NCBI RefSeq assembly: GCF_000373925.1
Contig: NZ_KB892708.1
Location: 1-64,000 of the forward strand
Length of the DNA stretch: 64,000 nucleotides
Direction: 5' to 3'
DNA from: Actinopolymorpha alba DSM 45243
Lineage (GTDB): Bacteria > Actinomycetota > Actinomycetes > Propionibacteriales > Actinopolymorphaceae
The translations under genes and the position numbers were made by a program. The notes beneath the pieces were generated by a model. The model made no database searches. It saw only the letters and a list, made by a program, of their open reading frames with translations, and was not told the DNA's origin. Below, piece by piece: positions 1 to 7,906 of the stretch (position 1 is the stretch's first letter; every line of letters starts with the position of its first letter).

Positions 1-233
1 CTCGTCGCGCCGGCTGTGCGGCCGAGGTCTCGCCGGTCCGCCTCCCGGATCACCTGGAGCTGGACCGCGTCGATCTGGGCCGAGAGAGCTTCAAGACTGA
101 CCAGGAGGTCGATCAGTTCCTGGCCGGGAGTCGACCACAACAGCGCACCGGACTCCTCAGCGAACCGGGCACGCGCCCGCTCGACCAGCACCGAGAACCG
201 GTGCCGGCCCGCGTCCGCCGAGGTCGAATCCAT
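1..233 (-). CDS. DUF222 / HNH endonuclease-type protein, N-terminal part only
   Basis: The reverse strand opens at ATG 233 and stays open to the window edge, so about 77 N-terminal residues are visible. The segment LLVSLEALSAQIDAVQL followed by READRRDLGRTAGAT resembles the start of the DUF222 (13E12 repeat) domain, where a leading helix is followed by an E-A-D-x-R and G-A-T pattern. In this family DUF222 is normally followed by a C-terminal HNH nuclease domain, which would lie outside the window. Such genes are numerous and often mobile in actinobacteria; their function is poorly known. The call rests on the N-terminus alone. Confidence 0.6.
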   Translation of the reverse strand, partial: MDSTSADAGRHRFSVLVERARARFAEESGALLWSTPGQELIDLLVSLEALSAQIDAVQLQVIREADRRDLGRTAGAT

Positions 234-316
234 ACCCGAACACTAGCGGCGACCACCGACAACCTCCGGCCCCGAAAGCCCAACAAAACAAGGCCATCCG
301 GCATCCGACCAGACCA

Positions 317-381
317 CCGTTCTGGGTCGGGGGCACCCTTGGCCAATAGAGCCGTACAAGGGTGCCCCGACCCAAAAACGG
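317..381. repeat. Long inverted repeat (hairpin), 25-bp arms
   Basis: Arms at 317-341 and 357-381 are complementary over 25 bp with only a few mismatches, separated by 15 bases. There is no T-tract. It lies upstream of both flanking genes, which diverge, so a terminator role is not obvious. Confidence 0.75.
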
Positions 382-439
382 CACGCCATCACGGCGCCAA
401 CCGCGCCGCCCACCGCGCCGCCCACCGCCAGGCCCGCGT

Positions 440-520
440 TCCATGATCATGAAGCCAGAAAGGGCTATGAGTCCCGAAACCCTTCACGAAGAAGATCATG
501 ATCACGAACATGATCATGGA
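440..520. repeat. Palindromic TGATCA cluster
   Basis: tccatgatcatg (440-451) and catgatcatgga (509-520) are exact reverse complements, and gatcatgatcac sits between them at 494-505. The spacing and self-complementarity suggest protein-binding sites or a hairpin ahead of the gene at 596; no regulator is identified. Confidence 0.55.
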
Positions 521-595
521 GAGGGTGGGTCGGAGGGCTTGTCGGTCCCGCGGGGTAGGGTCCGGGCGAGTGTGACGCCGAGGTGAGGAGACCCG

Positions 596-1579
596 ATGCC
601 GGCTGTTGGTGCCTTGTTCCCGTGTGCCTTCGCACCCGAGGCTCTTCCGGACTATGCGCGCCGGGTCGAGAGCCTTGGCTACCGCGAGTTGTGGATCGTT
701 GAGGACTGCTTCTACACCGGCGCGATCGCGCCGACCACGGCGGCGCTCGCTGCGACTGGCCGGCTGGCGGTTGGGTTGGGCGTCATGCCGGCGGTGATGC
801 GCAACGCCGCGACCGCGGCCATGGAGTTGTCAGCGCTGCTTCGGCTCTTTCCAGGACGCGTGCTGGCGGGCTTCGGGCATGGGGTCGCGAGCTGGATGGA
901 GCAGATCGGTGCGCTGCCCGCGTCCCAGCTTGCCGCGCTGGGCGAGACCGCCACGGCGGTGCGCGCGCTGCTCGCGGGTGAGACAGTCACCGTCAGCGGC
1001 CAGCATGTCCGGCTGGACGGCGTACGCCTCGAGTTTCCCGCAACGGTGCCACCACCGATCTTCCTGGGCGTACGCGCGGCGAAGTCCCTGCGACTGGCCG
1101 GACAGGTGGCAGACGGCATCCTCCTGTCCGAGATGTCAGGCCCCGGCTATGTCCGGTGGGCGCGGGAGCGGATGGCTGCCGGTCGGGCTGACGCAGGCCG
1201 CACTGATGCCTGCCAGGTCACCGTGTACGCGTGGTTGGCGCTCGACGAGGAAGGGGAGTGGAAGGTACGCCAGACACTCGCGGCAACCCTGCTCAGTCAG
1301 AGCCCGTCCGTCCAGCTCACCGAGCTGAGCTTCGCGGCAGACGCGTCGGAGTTGGCGCGACGTACACCCGATCACGACCAACTCGCCCGCGCGCTACCTC
1401 GCGAGTGGGTCGAACAGGTGGCCGTGACCGGGCCGCCGGAGAGTTGTGCGAAGGCCCTCCATGACCTCCATGCGGCCGGAGCCGACACGGTGGTCCTCGT
1501 TCCTACCGCCAAGACCCCCGACTCAGCGCTGCGCCAACTCGAAGAGGTGAGTCCGACTGTGCTCCCGGCACTGCGCTGA
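596..1579 (+). CDS. LLM-class flavin-dependent oxidoreductase
   Basis: The 327-residue protein is a single luciferase-like TIM-barrel domain. The N-terminus has the family pattern of a short strand, then YARRVESLGYRELWIVED, followed by GRLAVGLGVMP and the LAGFGHGV segment that lines the cofactor site in the family. This class uses reduced FMN or coenzyme F420 to oxidise or reduce small organic substrates; many actinobacterial members use F420, but the cofactor and substrate cannot be told here. The ATG at 596 follows a gaggag-type ribosome site and matches the usual family start. It converges on the dehydrogenase at 1599-2495. Confidence 0.85.
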   Translation: MPAVGALFPCAFAPEALPDYARRVESLGYRELWIVEDCFYTGAIAPTTAALAATGRLAVGLGVMPAVMRNAATAAMELSALLRLFPGRVLAGFGHGVASWMEQIGALPASQLAALGETATAVRALLAGETVTVSGQHVRLDGVRLEFPATVPPPIFLGVRAAKSLRLAGQVADGILLSEMSGPGYVRWARERMAAGRADAGRTDACQVTVYAWLALDEEGEWKVRQTLAATLLSQSPSVQLTELSFAADASELARRTPDHDQLARALPREWVEQVAVTGPPESCAKALHDLHAAGADTVVLVPTAKTPDSALRQLEEVSPTVLPALR

Positions 1580-1598
1580 ACCCCGCGCGCGAAAGCGG

Positions 1599-2495
1599 TC
1601 ATGCGTCCTGGCGGGCCTCGATCCCCGCGAGGCGTTCGAGTGCCTTGACCAGGGCGTGGTTGCCTTCGCTCCCGAGACCCGCGCGCTGCAGTGTGCGGTA
1701 GAGGTGAAAGATCGTGCTGGTGGCGATCGTGGGTACGCCGAGTTCGTCGGCAGCCTCCAGCACCAGTCGGAGGTCCTTCTGCTGCAGGTCGATTGTGAAT
1801 CCGGGGCGCCAGTCGTCGCGGATCACCTGCGGTCCACGGTTCGCCAGCATCCACGAACCAGCCGCTCCGCCCTCGACCGCGGCGATCGTCTTCTCAAGAT
1901 CGAGCCCGCCGGCCTTGGCGAAGACCAGCGCCTCGGCAACACCCAGCATCGACGTGACGACCAGGATCTGGTTGACGAGCTTGCAGGTCTGCCCGGCCCC
2001 GACCGGGCCGACGTGCGTGATCGTGCTCCCCATCGCCTCGAGGTAGGGGAGTGCCCGCTCGACGTTCGACGGGTCACCACCGACCATGATCGACAAGGTG
2101 CCCTTGGCGGCGCCCTCGCTGCCGCCTGACACCGGCGCGTCGAGGAACCCCACGCCCTGCTCAGCGAGCCTGGCCGCCCAGCCGCGGGTGGCCTCCGGAC
2201 TCACCGTGCTGGTGTCGACGATGAGCGAGCCGGCCCGGGCACCTTCGGCGATCCCGTCCGTCCCGAACACCACGTCCTCAACGTCCGGGGTGTCACTCAC
2301 GCAGGTGAAGATCACGTCGCAGCGCTCGGCGACGCCCCGTGGTGAGTCCGCCACCTCAGCGCCGGCCGCGGCGAGCGGCTCCGCGCGGTCCGCGGTGCGG
2401 TTGTGGACCACCACGTCGAAGCCGGCGCGGAGGAGGTTCGCGGCCATCCCGCCGCCCATGATCCCCAGCCCGACATATCCCACCCGCGCGCTCAT
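1599..2495 (-). CDS. NAD(P)-dependent beta-hydroxyacid dehydrogenase (3-hydroxyisobutyrate / tartronate semialdehyde reductase family)
   Basis: The 298-residue protein starts with the Rossmann motif GLGIMGGGMAANLL (residues about 9-22), followed by the family segment DAPVSGGSEGAAKGTLSIMVGG in the middle and GQTCKLVNQ, whose lysine is the catalytic residue of the family. Length and domain order (NAD-binding, then the all-helical C-terminal half) are normal. Members oxidise or reduce 3-hydroxy acids; the exact substrate is not clear. It starts 46 bp after the S9 peptidase gene on the same strand, so the two may be cotranscribed. A ggaagg ribosome site precedes ATG 2495. Confidence 0.88.
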   Translation of the reverse strand: MSARVGYVGLGIMGGGMAANLLRAGFDVVVHNRTADRAEPLAAAGAEVADSPRGVAERCDVIFTCVSDTPDVEDVVFGTDGIAEGARAGSLIVDTSTVSPEATRGWAARLAEQGVGFLDAPVSGGSEGAAKGTLSIMVGGDPSNVERALPYLEAMGSTITHVGPVGAGQTCKLVNQILVVTSMLGVAEALVFAKAGGLDLEKTIAAVEGGAAGSWMLANRGPQVIRDDWRPGFTIDLQQKDLRLVLEAADELGVPTIATSTIFHLYRTLQRAGLGSEGNHALVKALERLAGIEARQDA

Positions 2496-2541
2496 GCGGC
2501 ACCCTTCCCACTGTGTCGATTGATTCGCTCGCTTCGCTTGC

Positions 2542-4407
2542 TCATGCGCGTCCTCTCTCGTCGGCGGACAGGTGCTCGGCGAGGAACGCCAGCGCCTGCG
2601 GATAGGCGTCGAGTTGGTTCGCCCGCTTGGCCAGACCGTGCCCTTCGTCGGCGTACACCCGAAGCTCGCACGGCACGCCGCGCTCCCGCAGCGCCGCGAC
2701 CACCTGCTCAGCCTCCGACAACGGAACCCTCGGGTCGTTGGCTCCGTGAATGACGAACAACGGCGCCCGGATCTCGTCGACTCGGGTGAGCGGGCTGGCC
2801 TCGTGCAGGAACGCCCGGTCGTGCGCGAGCGTGCCGTACTCGCGTTCCCGGTGAGTGCGGCGGTAGTCGGAGGTGTTCTCGAGGAACGTCACCAGCGACG
2901 CGATGCCCACGATGTCGACGCCCGCGGCCCAGCGTTCGGGCTGGAACGCCACGCCGGCCAGCACCATGTAGCCGCCGTACGACCCGCCGTAGAGCGCGGC
3001 CCTGGTCGGATCGAGGCCGATGCTGGGCAGCCAGTCGTGGAGCGCCGCCAGGTCCGCGACCGAGTCGAGCCGGCGCCGTACGTCGTCGAGGGAGTACCAC
3101 CGCTTGCCGTACCCCGTCGACCCGCGCACGTTCGGCACCAGGACGGTGTGCCCCTGGGCGACCAGCCCGGCGACGACTGGACTCCACTGCAAAACCGACT
3201 GGCTTTCAGGACCGCCATGGACGACGAGCACGGCTGACCCGTCGCCCCCGTCGGCCGGGCGGAAGACGAACGTCGGGATGCGCTCGCCGTCAGGTGTGGG
3301 TACGCGGTGGGAGGACGGTTGGACGAGACCGTCGGGGAGTTCGGGTGCGTCCGGAGCGCGGACCGGGCTGAGCGCACCCGTCGCCGGGTCGCAGCGAACG
3401 GCGTACGGCGGCTCGACGGGCGAGGAGAAGGTCAGCGCCAGGGACGACCCCGATCCGGACCACACCGGGTCGGGGTGTCGGTGGAACGCCGCGCAGCCAC
3501 CGGAGGGCAGGTCCAGGGTACGAAGCAGGACGCCGTCCGCGAGTCGATGGAGCGCGAGGGACGTCGCACCGTCAGCGTTCGTCGCGATCAGGAGGTGCTC
3601 GCCGTCCGGTGCTGCCCAGCCCACCAGGTCGTGGTGGTCGTCCTCGACCAGGGTGGTCCAGGTACGGCTCGCCAGGTCGTACCTCATGACCGCGGTCATC
3701 TCCCGGCCGGCATTGCTCGAGATGAGGAAGCCTGAGGAGTCCGGTAGCCAGGACGGCGTGGTCAGGAAGGCGTCGTCGCCCCAGGGCGTGAGTTCCTCGA
3801 CGCGGCCGTCGGTGGTGGAGACGAGGACGAGCTGGACGGAGTTCGCGGGGGCGTTGGGCCGGGTCAGCGCGATCCAGTGATTGTCCGGCGAGGCTTCGGC
3901 GGCGACGACGTACCCACCTCCGTCGTACAACACCCGCTCCTCGCCCGTCGCCGGCTCACGGCTCACGAGGTCGAAGTCCACGCCGTTGCGACGGTTCGTC
4001 AGGTAGAGCACGCGGCCGGGTTGGACTCCGGCGAGGCGATGGATCCAGCGGGGATCGTGGACGAGGGGGCGCAGCGGCGGGAGAGCGTCGGCGGAACCAG
4101 CGTCCGCGTCATCAAGGCCCGCGTCATCGAGGTCGAGCAGCGACAGCTGGGCGCGTTCGTTCCCGCCGGCGTCGTGCTCCACCACGACGGTGCGGCTCCC
4201 CGGCAGGTAGCGGCCGGTCGCAGCACCTGGCAGGTCGGTGAGTTGTCGCCACGAGCCGTCGGCGCCGGCTTCGTAGAGCTGCATCGAGCCCGACGCGTCG
4301 TTGCCCACGAGCAGTCGACCCGCCTCGTCGACGTCGCGGGCCACGACGACCTGCGTGTTGAGGAGGTTGATCAGGAGCGCGTTTGTGGGAAGGACGCAAG
4401 TCGTCAT
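2542..4407 (-). CDS. S9 family (prolyl oligopeptidase-type) serine peptidase
   Basis: The protein has 621 residues. About 350 N-terminal residues have the repetitive short-strand character of a beta-propeller, and the rest is an alpha/beta-hydrolase peptidase domain. The nucleophile elbow GGSYGGYM, the acid segment IHGANDPRVP and the histidine segment YADEGHGL give a complete Ser-Asp-His triad. No signal peptide is seen, so it is probably cytoplasmic and acts on short peptides. A TACGGT box at 4414-4419 (reverse strand) ends six bases before ATG 4407, so the mRNA is probably leaderless. It diverges from the aldolase gene at 4564. Confidence 0.9.
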   Translation of the reverse strand: MTTCVLPTNALLINLLNTQVVVARDVDEAGRLLVGNDASGSMQLYEAGADGSWRQLTDLPGAATGRYLPGSRTVVVEHDAGGNERAQLSLLDLDDAGLDDADAGSADALPPLRPLVHDPRWIHRLAGVQPGRVLYLTNRRNGVDFDLVSREPATGEERVLYDGGGYVVAAEASPDNHWIALTRPNAPANSVQLVLVSTTDGRVEELTPWGDDAFLTTPSWLPDSSGFLISSNAGREMTAVMRYDLASRTWTTLVEDDHHDLVGWAAPDGEHLLIATNADGATSLALHRLADGVLLRTLDLPSGGCAAFHRHPDPVWSGSGSSLALTFSSPVEPPYAVRCDPATGALSPVRAPDAPELPDGLVQPSSHRVPTPDGERIPTFVFRPADGGDGSAVLVVHGGPESQSVLQWSPVVAGLVAQGHTVLVPNVRGSTGYGKRWYSLDDVRRRLDSVADLAALHDWLPSIGLDPTRAALYGGSYGGYMVLAGVAFQPERWAAGVDIVGIASLVTFLENTSDYRRTHREREYGTLAHDRAFLHEASPLTRVDEIRAPLFVIHGANDPRVPLSEAEQVVAALRERGVPCELRVYADEGHGLAKRANQLDAYPQALAFLAEHLSADERGRA

Positions 4408-4413
4408 GGAAGG

Positions 4414-4419
4414 ACCGTA
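4414..4419 (-). promoter_or_regulatory. -10 box of a probable leaderless promoter
   Basis: TACGGT on the reverse strand lies six bases upstream of ATG 4407. No clear -35 box is seen. The same hexamer sits 6-7 bases before the ATGs at 45577 and 51999. Confidence 0.5.
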
Positions 4420-4563
4420 ACAATCCTCCGTTTCACCGGGAGGTGGTGTCCTGCCGGCCGAAGCAGGTCACCGCCGCGCAGGAACCGAAAGGGCGGGCGG
4501 CACGTCTGGGGCGAAGATCAGGAGAGAATGGGAGAAACCGGATCGACGGTGAGGAGCGTACGG

Positions 4564-5343
4564 ATGGCAGAACCAACGTTCACCGGAGTCGGCGTTGCGT
4601 TGCTGACGCTTTTCGACGAAGCCGGCGCGGTCGACGTGCGGGGCACGATCGGCCACGCCAAGCGGCTGGTCGACGCGGGCGTCCGTGCGGTGCTCGTGGC
4701 GGGGACGACCGGTGAGGCCGAGACCCTCACCGAACCCGAACGCGAAGACCTCATCGCCGCCGCCCGCCAGGAGCTTCCCAAGGACATCACGGTGATCGCC
4801 GGCGCGAGCGGATCCTGGCCGCGGGCAGCGGGGGCGCGCGCGGTGACCGCCCGCAAGGCCGGCGCTGACGCGGTGCTCGTGAGCCCGGCGCGTGGCGGCG
4901 TCGACACTCGCGTGCTGTACGGCGCGGTGGCCGAGGCGGTCGGTGACGCAAGCCGGGTGATCGGCTACCACAATCCGGGTCCGCTGGGCGTCCCGGGAAT
5001 CGAGGTCGAGGCGCTCGCCGATCTGCCCATCGGCGCGATCAAGGACTCCTCGGCGGATCCGGCTCGGCTGCTGCAGGAGCTGGGCAGCTGGAACGGCCGG
5101 ATCTACGTGGGCTCGGCGGCGATCCTCAGTTTCGCCGGGCCGCTCGGGGCCGCGGGCGCGTTGCTGGCGTTCGCCAACGCCGAACCCGAGGCCTGTATCC
5201 AGGCGTTCGCCGGCCATGTTGGAGCGCAGCGGTTCCTGACCGATCTGGTGGAGGCGGTCCGCAAGGGCGGGATGCGGGCGCTGAAGGAGGCGACTGCCGC
5301 GAAGTACGGCACCTCGACCGTCCGCCGGTCCGCCCTCTCCTGA
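4564..5343 (+). CDS. Dihydrodipicolinate synthase (DapA) family aldolase/lyase
   Basis: A 259-residue class I aldolase-type TIM barrel. GTTGEAETL matches the family substrate-binding GTTGE motif, VIGYHNPGP carries the conserved tyrosine, and AIKDSS contains the Schiff-base lysine. At 259 residues it is shorter than true DapA (about 290-300) and the C-terminal helices are reduced. The family covers lysine biosynthesis, N-acetylneuraminate lyase and sugar-acid aldolases; with no lysine gene nearby, a sugar-acid or hydroxy-acid substrate is at least as likely. The frame is open far upstream but that part is antisense to the peptidase. ATG 4564 is chosen because gaggag lies 7 bases before it; ATG 4528 is an alternative. 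Confidence 0.82.
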   Translation: MAEPTFTGVGVALLTLFDEAGAVDVRGTIGHAKRLVDAGVRAVLVAGTTGEAETLTEPEREDLIAAARQELPKDITVIAGASGSWPRAAGARAVTARKAGADAVLVSPARGGVDTRVLYGAVAEAVGDASRVIGYHNPGPLGVPGIEVEALADLPIGAIKDSSADPARLLQELGSWNGRIYVGSAAILSFAGPLGAAGALLAFANAEPEACIQAFAGHVGAQRFLTDLVEAVRKGGMRALKEATAAKYGTSTVRRSALS

Positions 5344-5382
5344 CCGCGCCCGCGTTCCAGAGTTCCGACCTAGGCTCCTGGT

Positions 5383-6243
5383 GTGCGAAACGTGCGCATC
5401 GATCGGCACCACTCCGTCCTCGCGCGGTGGGAGATGGCCTACGGGCTACCGGCTCGGGTCCTGCTGCCGCTGGTCCGTCACTACTGCGGTTACGAGGAGA
5501 TCTCGCCGGCACTGCTGAGCCGGCGAGAGGTGCCGTCAGGCGATGTGACGCTGATCCTCAGCCTGGGTCCGACACTCCGCGTACGAGACGTTGCCACACC
5601 AGCCTCGTCAGGTCGGACGCTCGGGTCGTTCGTGGCGAGCCTGCATGAGTCGGCAGTTGTCACGGAGTACTCCGGGCATCAGCACGGCGTCGAGGTCAGC
5701 CTCACCCCGCTCGGCGCGTACCAACTCTTCGGCGTCGCGATGCATGAGCTCACCAACCAGGTCGTCGATCTCGTGGATGTCTGGGGCCGCGATGCCGAGT
5801 CACTGGCCGAACGGCTTCATGGCGTACGCCGATGGGATGCGCGGTTCGACCTCCTCGACGCCTTCTTCGCCAGGCGCGTCGCATCGGCCCGCGAGCCTTC
5901 GGGTGAGGTCGCCTGGGCGTGGCGAGAGCTCCGTCAGTCGCACGGCCGGGTCGCGATCCGGGACCTCGTGGAGGAACTCGGTTGGAGTCACCGGCGCCTG
6001 ATCGCGGACTTCCGTGAGCAGATCGGCCTGCCACCCAAGACGCTCGCCAGGGTCCTCCGCTTCGACCAGGTCGTACGCCGGCTACGCGCGGAGGGCGGCG
6101 GCTCCTTTGCCCAGATCGCGATGGACTGCGGGTATTTCGATCAGGCGCACCTCAATCGCGACTTCCGGGAGTTCGCCGGCACCACGCCCGGTGCGTACGC
6201 CAATCAACTCCTGCCCGACGGTGGTGGCGTCTCGGCCAGTTGA
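5383..6243 (+). CDS. AraC family transcriptional regulator (DUF6597-type N-terminal domain)
   Basis: 286 residues. The N-terminal 160 residues resemble the DUF6597 sensor domain (ILSLGPTLRV, then GHQHGVEVSLTPLGAYQLFG). The C-terminal 100 residues form the twin helix-turn-helix AraC domain, including GWSHRRLIADFREQIGLPPK and FAQIAMDCGYFDQAHLNRDF. Such regulators usually activate adjacent genes; here the VOC protein follows 60 bp downstream and is the likely target. GTG 5383 is preceded by TAGGCT at 5371-5376, six bases upstream, consistent with a leaderless transcript. Confidence 0.9.
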   Translation: MRNVRIDRHHSVLARWEMAYGLPARVLLPLVRHYCGYEEISPALLSRREVPSGDVTLILSLGPTLRVRDVATPASSGRTLGSFVASLHESAVVTEYSGHQHGVEVSLTPLGAYQLFGVAMHELTNQVVDLVDVWGRDAESLAERLHGVRRWDARFDLLDAFFARRVASAREPSGEVAWAWRELRQSHGRVAIRDLVEELGWSHRRLIADFREQIGLPPKTLARVLRFDQVVRRLRAEGGGSFAQIAMDCGYFDQAHLNRDFREFAGTTPGAYANQLLPDGGGVSAS

Positions 6244-6303
6244 AATTTCGTCCAAGACGTTACCGCGACGCATTTCCTAGCCTCATCAGGAAAGGAGGCA
6301 GGG

Positions 6304-6708
6304 ATGACACAGAACATCTATCCGGCCCTGCGTTATGCGGACGCCCGGGCAGCGATCGACTTCCTGAAAAGGACCTTCGGCTTCGAAGAGATCGCCGTCA
6401 TGACGGACGACGATGGTCGAGTGGCGCACGCTGAGCTGGACCTGGACGGTGGGGTGGTCATGCTGGGATCACGGATCGGGGACTCCGACTCCGAGGAGCG
6501 CTTCCCCAGCGGCCCGACGACGATCTACGTCGCGCTGGACGATCCTGACGGGCACCACGCGCGGGCGAGGTCAGCGGGCGCACAGATCGTGATGGAGCTG
6601 ACCGACCAACCGTACGGCTCGCGCGAATACGCCGCCCGCGATCCCGAGGGAAATGTGTGGTGCTTTGGCACCTACCGCCCGAAACCGCGCGACCTCTTAA
6701 GGTCCTGA
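6304..6708 (+). CDS. VOC family protein (glyoxalase/bleomycin-resistance fold)
   Basis: 134 residues, a single vicinal-oxygen-chelate unit. It begins with the family pattern YPALRYADARAAIDFLKRTFGFEE and ends with the DPEGNVWCFGTYRP strand. Two such half-barrels make the metal site after dimerisation. Family members include lyases, dioxygenases and drug-binding proteins; the substrate is unknown. A strong aaaggagg ribosome site (6291-6298) precedes ATG 6304. It lies directly behind the AraC regulator gene and is probably controlled by it. Confidence 0.88.
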   Translation: MTQNIYPALRYADARAAIDFLKRTFGFEEIAVMTDDDGRVAHAELDLDGGVVMLGSRIGDSDSEERFPSGPTTIYVALDDPDGHHARARSAGAQIVMELTDQPYGSREYAARDPEGNVWCFGTYRPKPRDLLRS

Positions 6709-6778
6709 CAACTCGGAGCGTGCTCTTGCCGGTCGGGTCTCACGTTTGGGTTGTTCGGGACGTCTACGTGGTGTGAGC

Positions 6779-7267
6779 ATGCGACCGTTCGAGCGGGTGG
6801 TGGTCGAGTACGGGCCGATGGTGTTACGGGTGTGCCGTGCCGTGCTGGGCCCCGACGAGGCTGAGGATGCCTGGTCTGAGACGTTCCTGGCAGCACTGAG
6901 GGCTTACCCGGAGTTGGCCGAGGACGCCAACGTGGAGGCGTGGCTGGTCACGATCGCGCATCGCAAGGCGATCGACGCCACCCGGGCCACGGCCCGCCGG
7001 CCGCTGGTCGTGGAGTCCCTGCCGGACCGCGCCGCCCGCACTCGCCAGCCAGAAGACTGGGACGGCGACCTGTGGGCGGCGCTGGCGGCACTGCCGACCA
7101 AGCAGCGCATCGCGGTGGCGTACCACTACCTGGCCGGACTGCCGTACTCCGAGATCGCCGCCCTCACCGGCGGCAGCACGGACGCGGCCCGCCGCGCCGC
7201 CTTTGACGGGATCAAGACGCTACGTGCCACCTACCTGGCGCCGGCGAGGGGAGGGACGGACCGATGA
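6779..7267 (+). CDS. ECF-type RNA polymerase sigma factor
   Basis: 162 residues with the two core domains of group 4 sigma factors. Region 2 includes EYGPMVLRVCRAVLGPDEAEDAWSET, and region 4 spans about residues 98-150 with LPTKQRIAVAYHYLAGLPYSEIAALTG, an atypical but recognisable helix-turn-helix. Its TGA overlaps the ATG of the next gene (ATGA), so synthesis of the methyltransferase is translationally coupled. No anti-sigma gene is adjacent. ATG 6779 is preferred because upstream in-frame codons have no ribosome site. Regulation of, or by, DNA alkylation is an inference from the pairing. Confidence 0.8.
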   Translation: MRPFERVVVEYGPMVLRVCRAVLGPDEAEDAWSETFLAALRAYPELAEDANVEAWLVTIAHRKAIDATRATARRPLVVESLPDRAARTRQPEDWDGDLWAALAALPTKQRIAVAYHYLAGLPYSEIAALTGGSTDAARRAAFDGIKTLRATYLAPARGGTDR

Positions 7268-7881
7268 TGGTGACCAACGAGTCAGAAGCCCGACACCTGT
7301 TCGGGCCGCTGTTCGAGATCGAGGAGCAGACCGCCGAGCGGCTGCACGCCCGCCTGGCCTCCATGGCTGACCGGGAGGGCCTGCTGGATGTGGCGTACCG
7401 GACGGTGGACACTCCGGTAGGGACGCTGCTGCTCGCTGCCACCGAGCGGGGACTGGTGCGGGTCGCGTACCCCAACCAGGACCACGATGCCGCACTGGCT
7501 CAGCTGGCCGAACTGGTGAGTGCCCGCGTTCTCCACGCGCCCGCTCGGCTGGACGCGGTGGCTCGGCAACTCGAGGAGTACTTCGCACACCGCCGGCGGG
7601 TGTTCGACGTGCCGGTGGATCTACGGCTGTCCCGCGGCTTCCGCCAGGCGGTGCTCGCCCACCTGCCGCACATTCCTTACGGCGCGACGGAAAGCTACAC
7701 GCAGGTCGCGGCGGCGGCGGGTAGCCCACGTGCGGTACGCGCGGTGGGCACCGCGTGCGCGACCAACCCGGTGCCGATCGTCGTTCCGTGCCACCGGGTG
7801 GTGCGGGCCGATGGTTCGTACGGCGGGTACGCGGGCGGCGCGGCCGTCAAGCAGGCGTTGCTGACGCTGGAGGCAGCCTGA
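7264..7881 (+). CDS. ogt: Methylated-DNA--protein-cysteine methyltransferase
   Basis: 205 residues. The C-terminal domain has the suicide-cysteine motif VPCHRVV within VPIVVPCHRVVRADG, preceded by RAVGTACATNP, the usual O6-alkylguanine-DNA alkyltransferase order. The N-terminal part (YRTVDTPVGTLLLA, EEYFAHRRRVFDVPVDL) is the ribonuclease-like domain. The first 40 residues are an extension beyond the standard fold. The protein reverses O6-alkylguanine in DNA by transferring the alkyl group to its cysteine. It overlaps the sigma factor gene by 4 bp and forms a two-gene operon with it. Confidence 0.93.
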   Translation: MMVTNESEARHLFGPLFEIEEQTAERLHARLASMADREGLLDVAYRTVDTPVGTLLLAATERGLVRVAYPNQDHDAALAQLAELVSARVLHAPARLDAVARQLEEYFAHRRRVFDVPVDLRLSRGFRQAVLAHLPHIPYGATESYTQVAAAAGSPRAVRAVGTACATNPVPIVVPCHRVVRADGSYGGYAGGAAVKQALLTLEAA

Positions 7882-7906
7882 GAAGTCCCCCGGCGAAGGC
7901 TGCCGG

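Larger units (their letters stand above)
234..595. other. Intergenic spacer with two inverted-repeat systems
   Basis: This 362-bp gap separates the leftward DUF222 gene from the rightward oxidoreductase. It holds a long hairpin at 317-381, a short GC-rich tandem repeat near 408-430 (cgcgccgcccac twice), and three copies of an ATGATCA-type palindrome between 440 and 520. I see no convincing coding frame in it. Confidence 0.6.

Noticed and set aside
3877-4500. Open frame upstream of the DapA-family gene
   Set aside because: It is antisense to the S9 peptidase N-terminus; a ribosome site lies at 4551 before the real start.
4528-4563. ATG 4528 as start of the DapA-family gene
   Set aside because: The aggaga before it is too close, and the extra 12 residues are outside the family fold; ATG 4564 has a better spaced gaggag.
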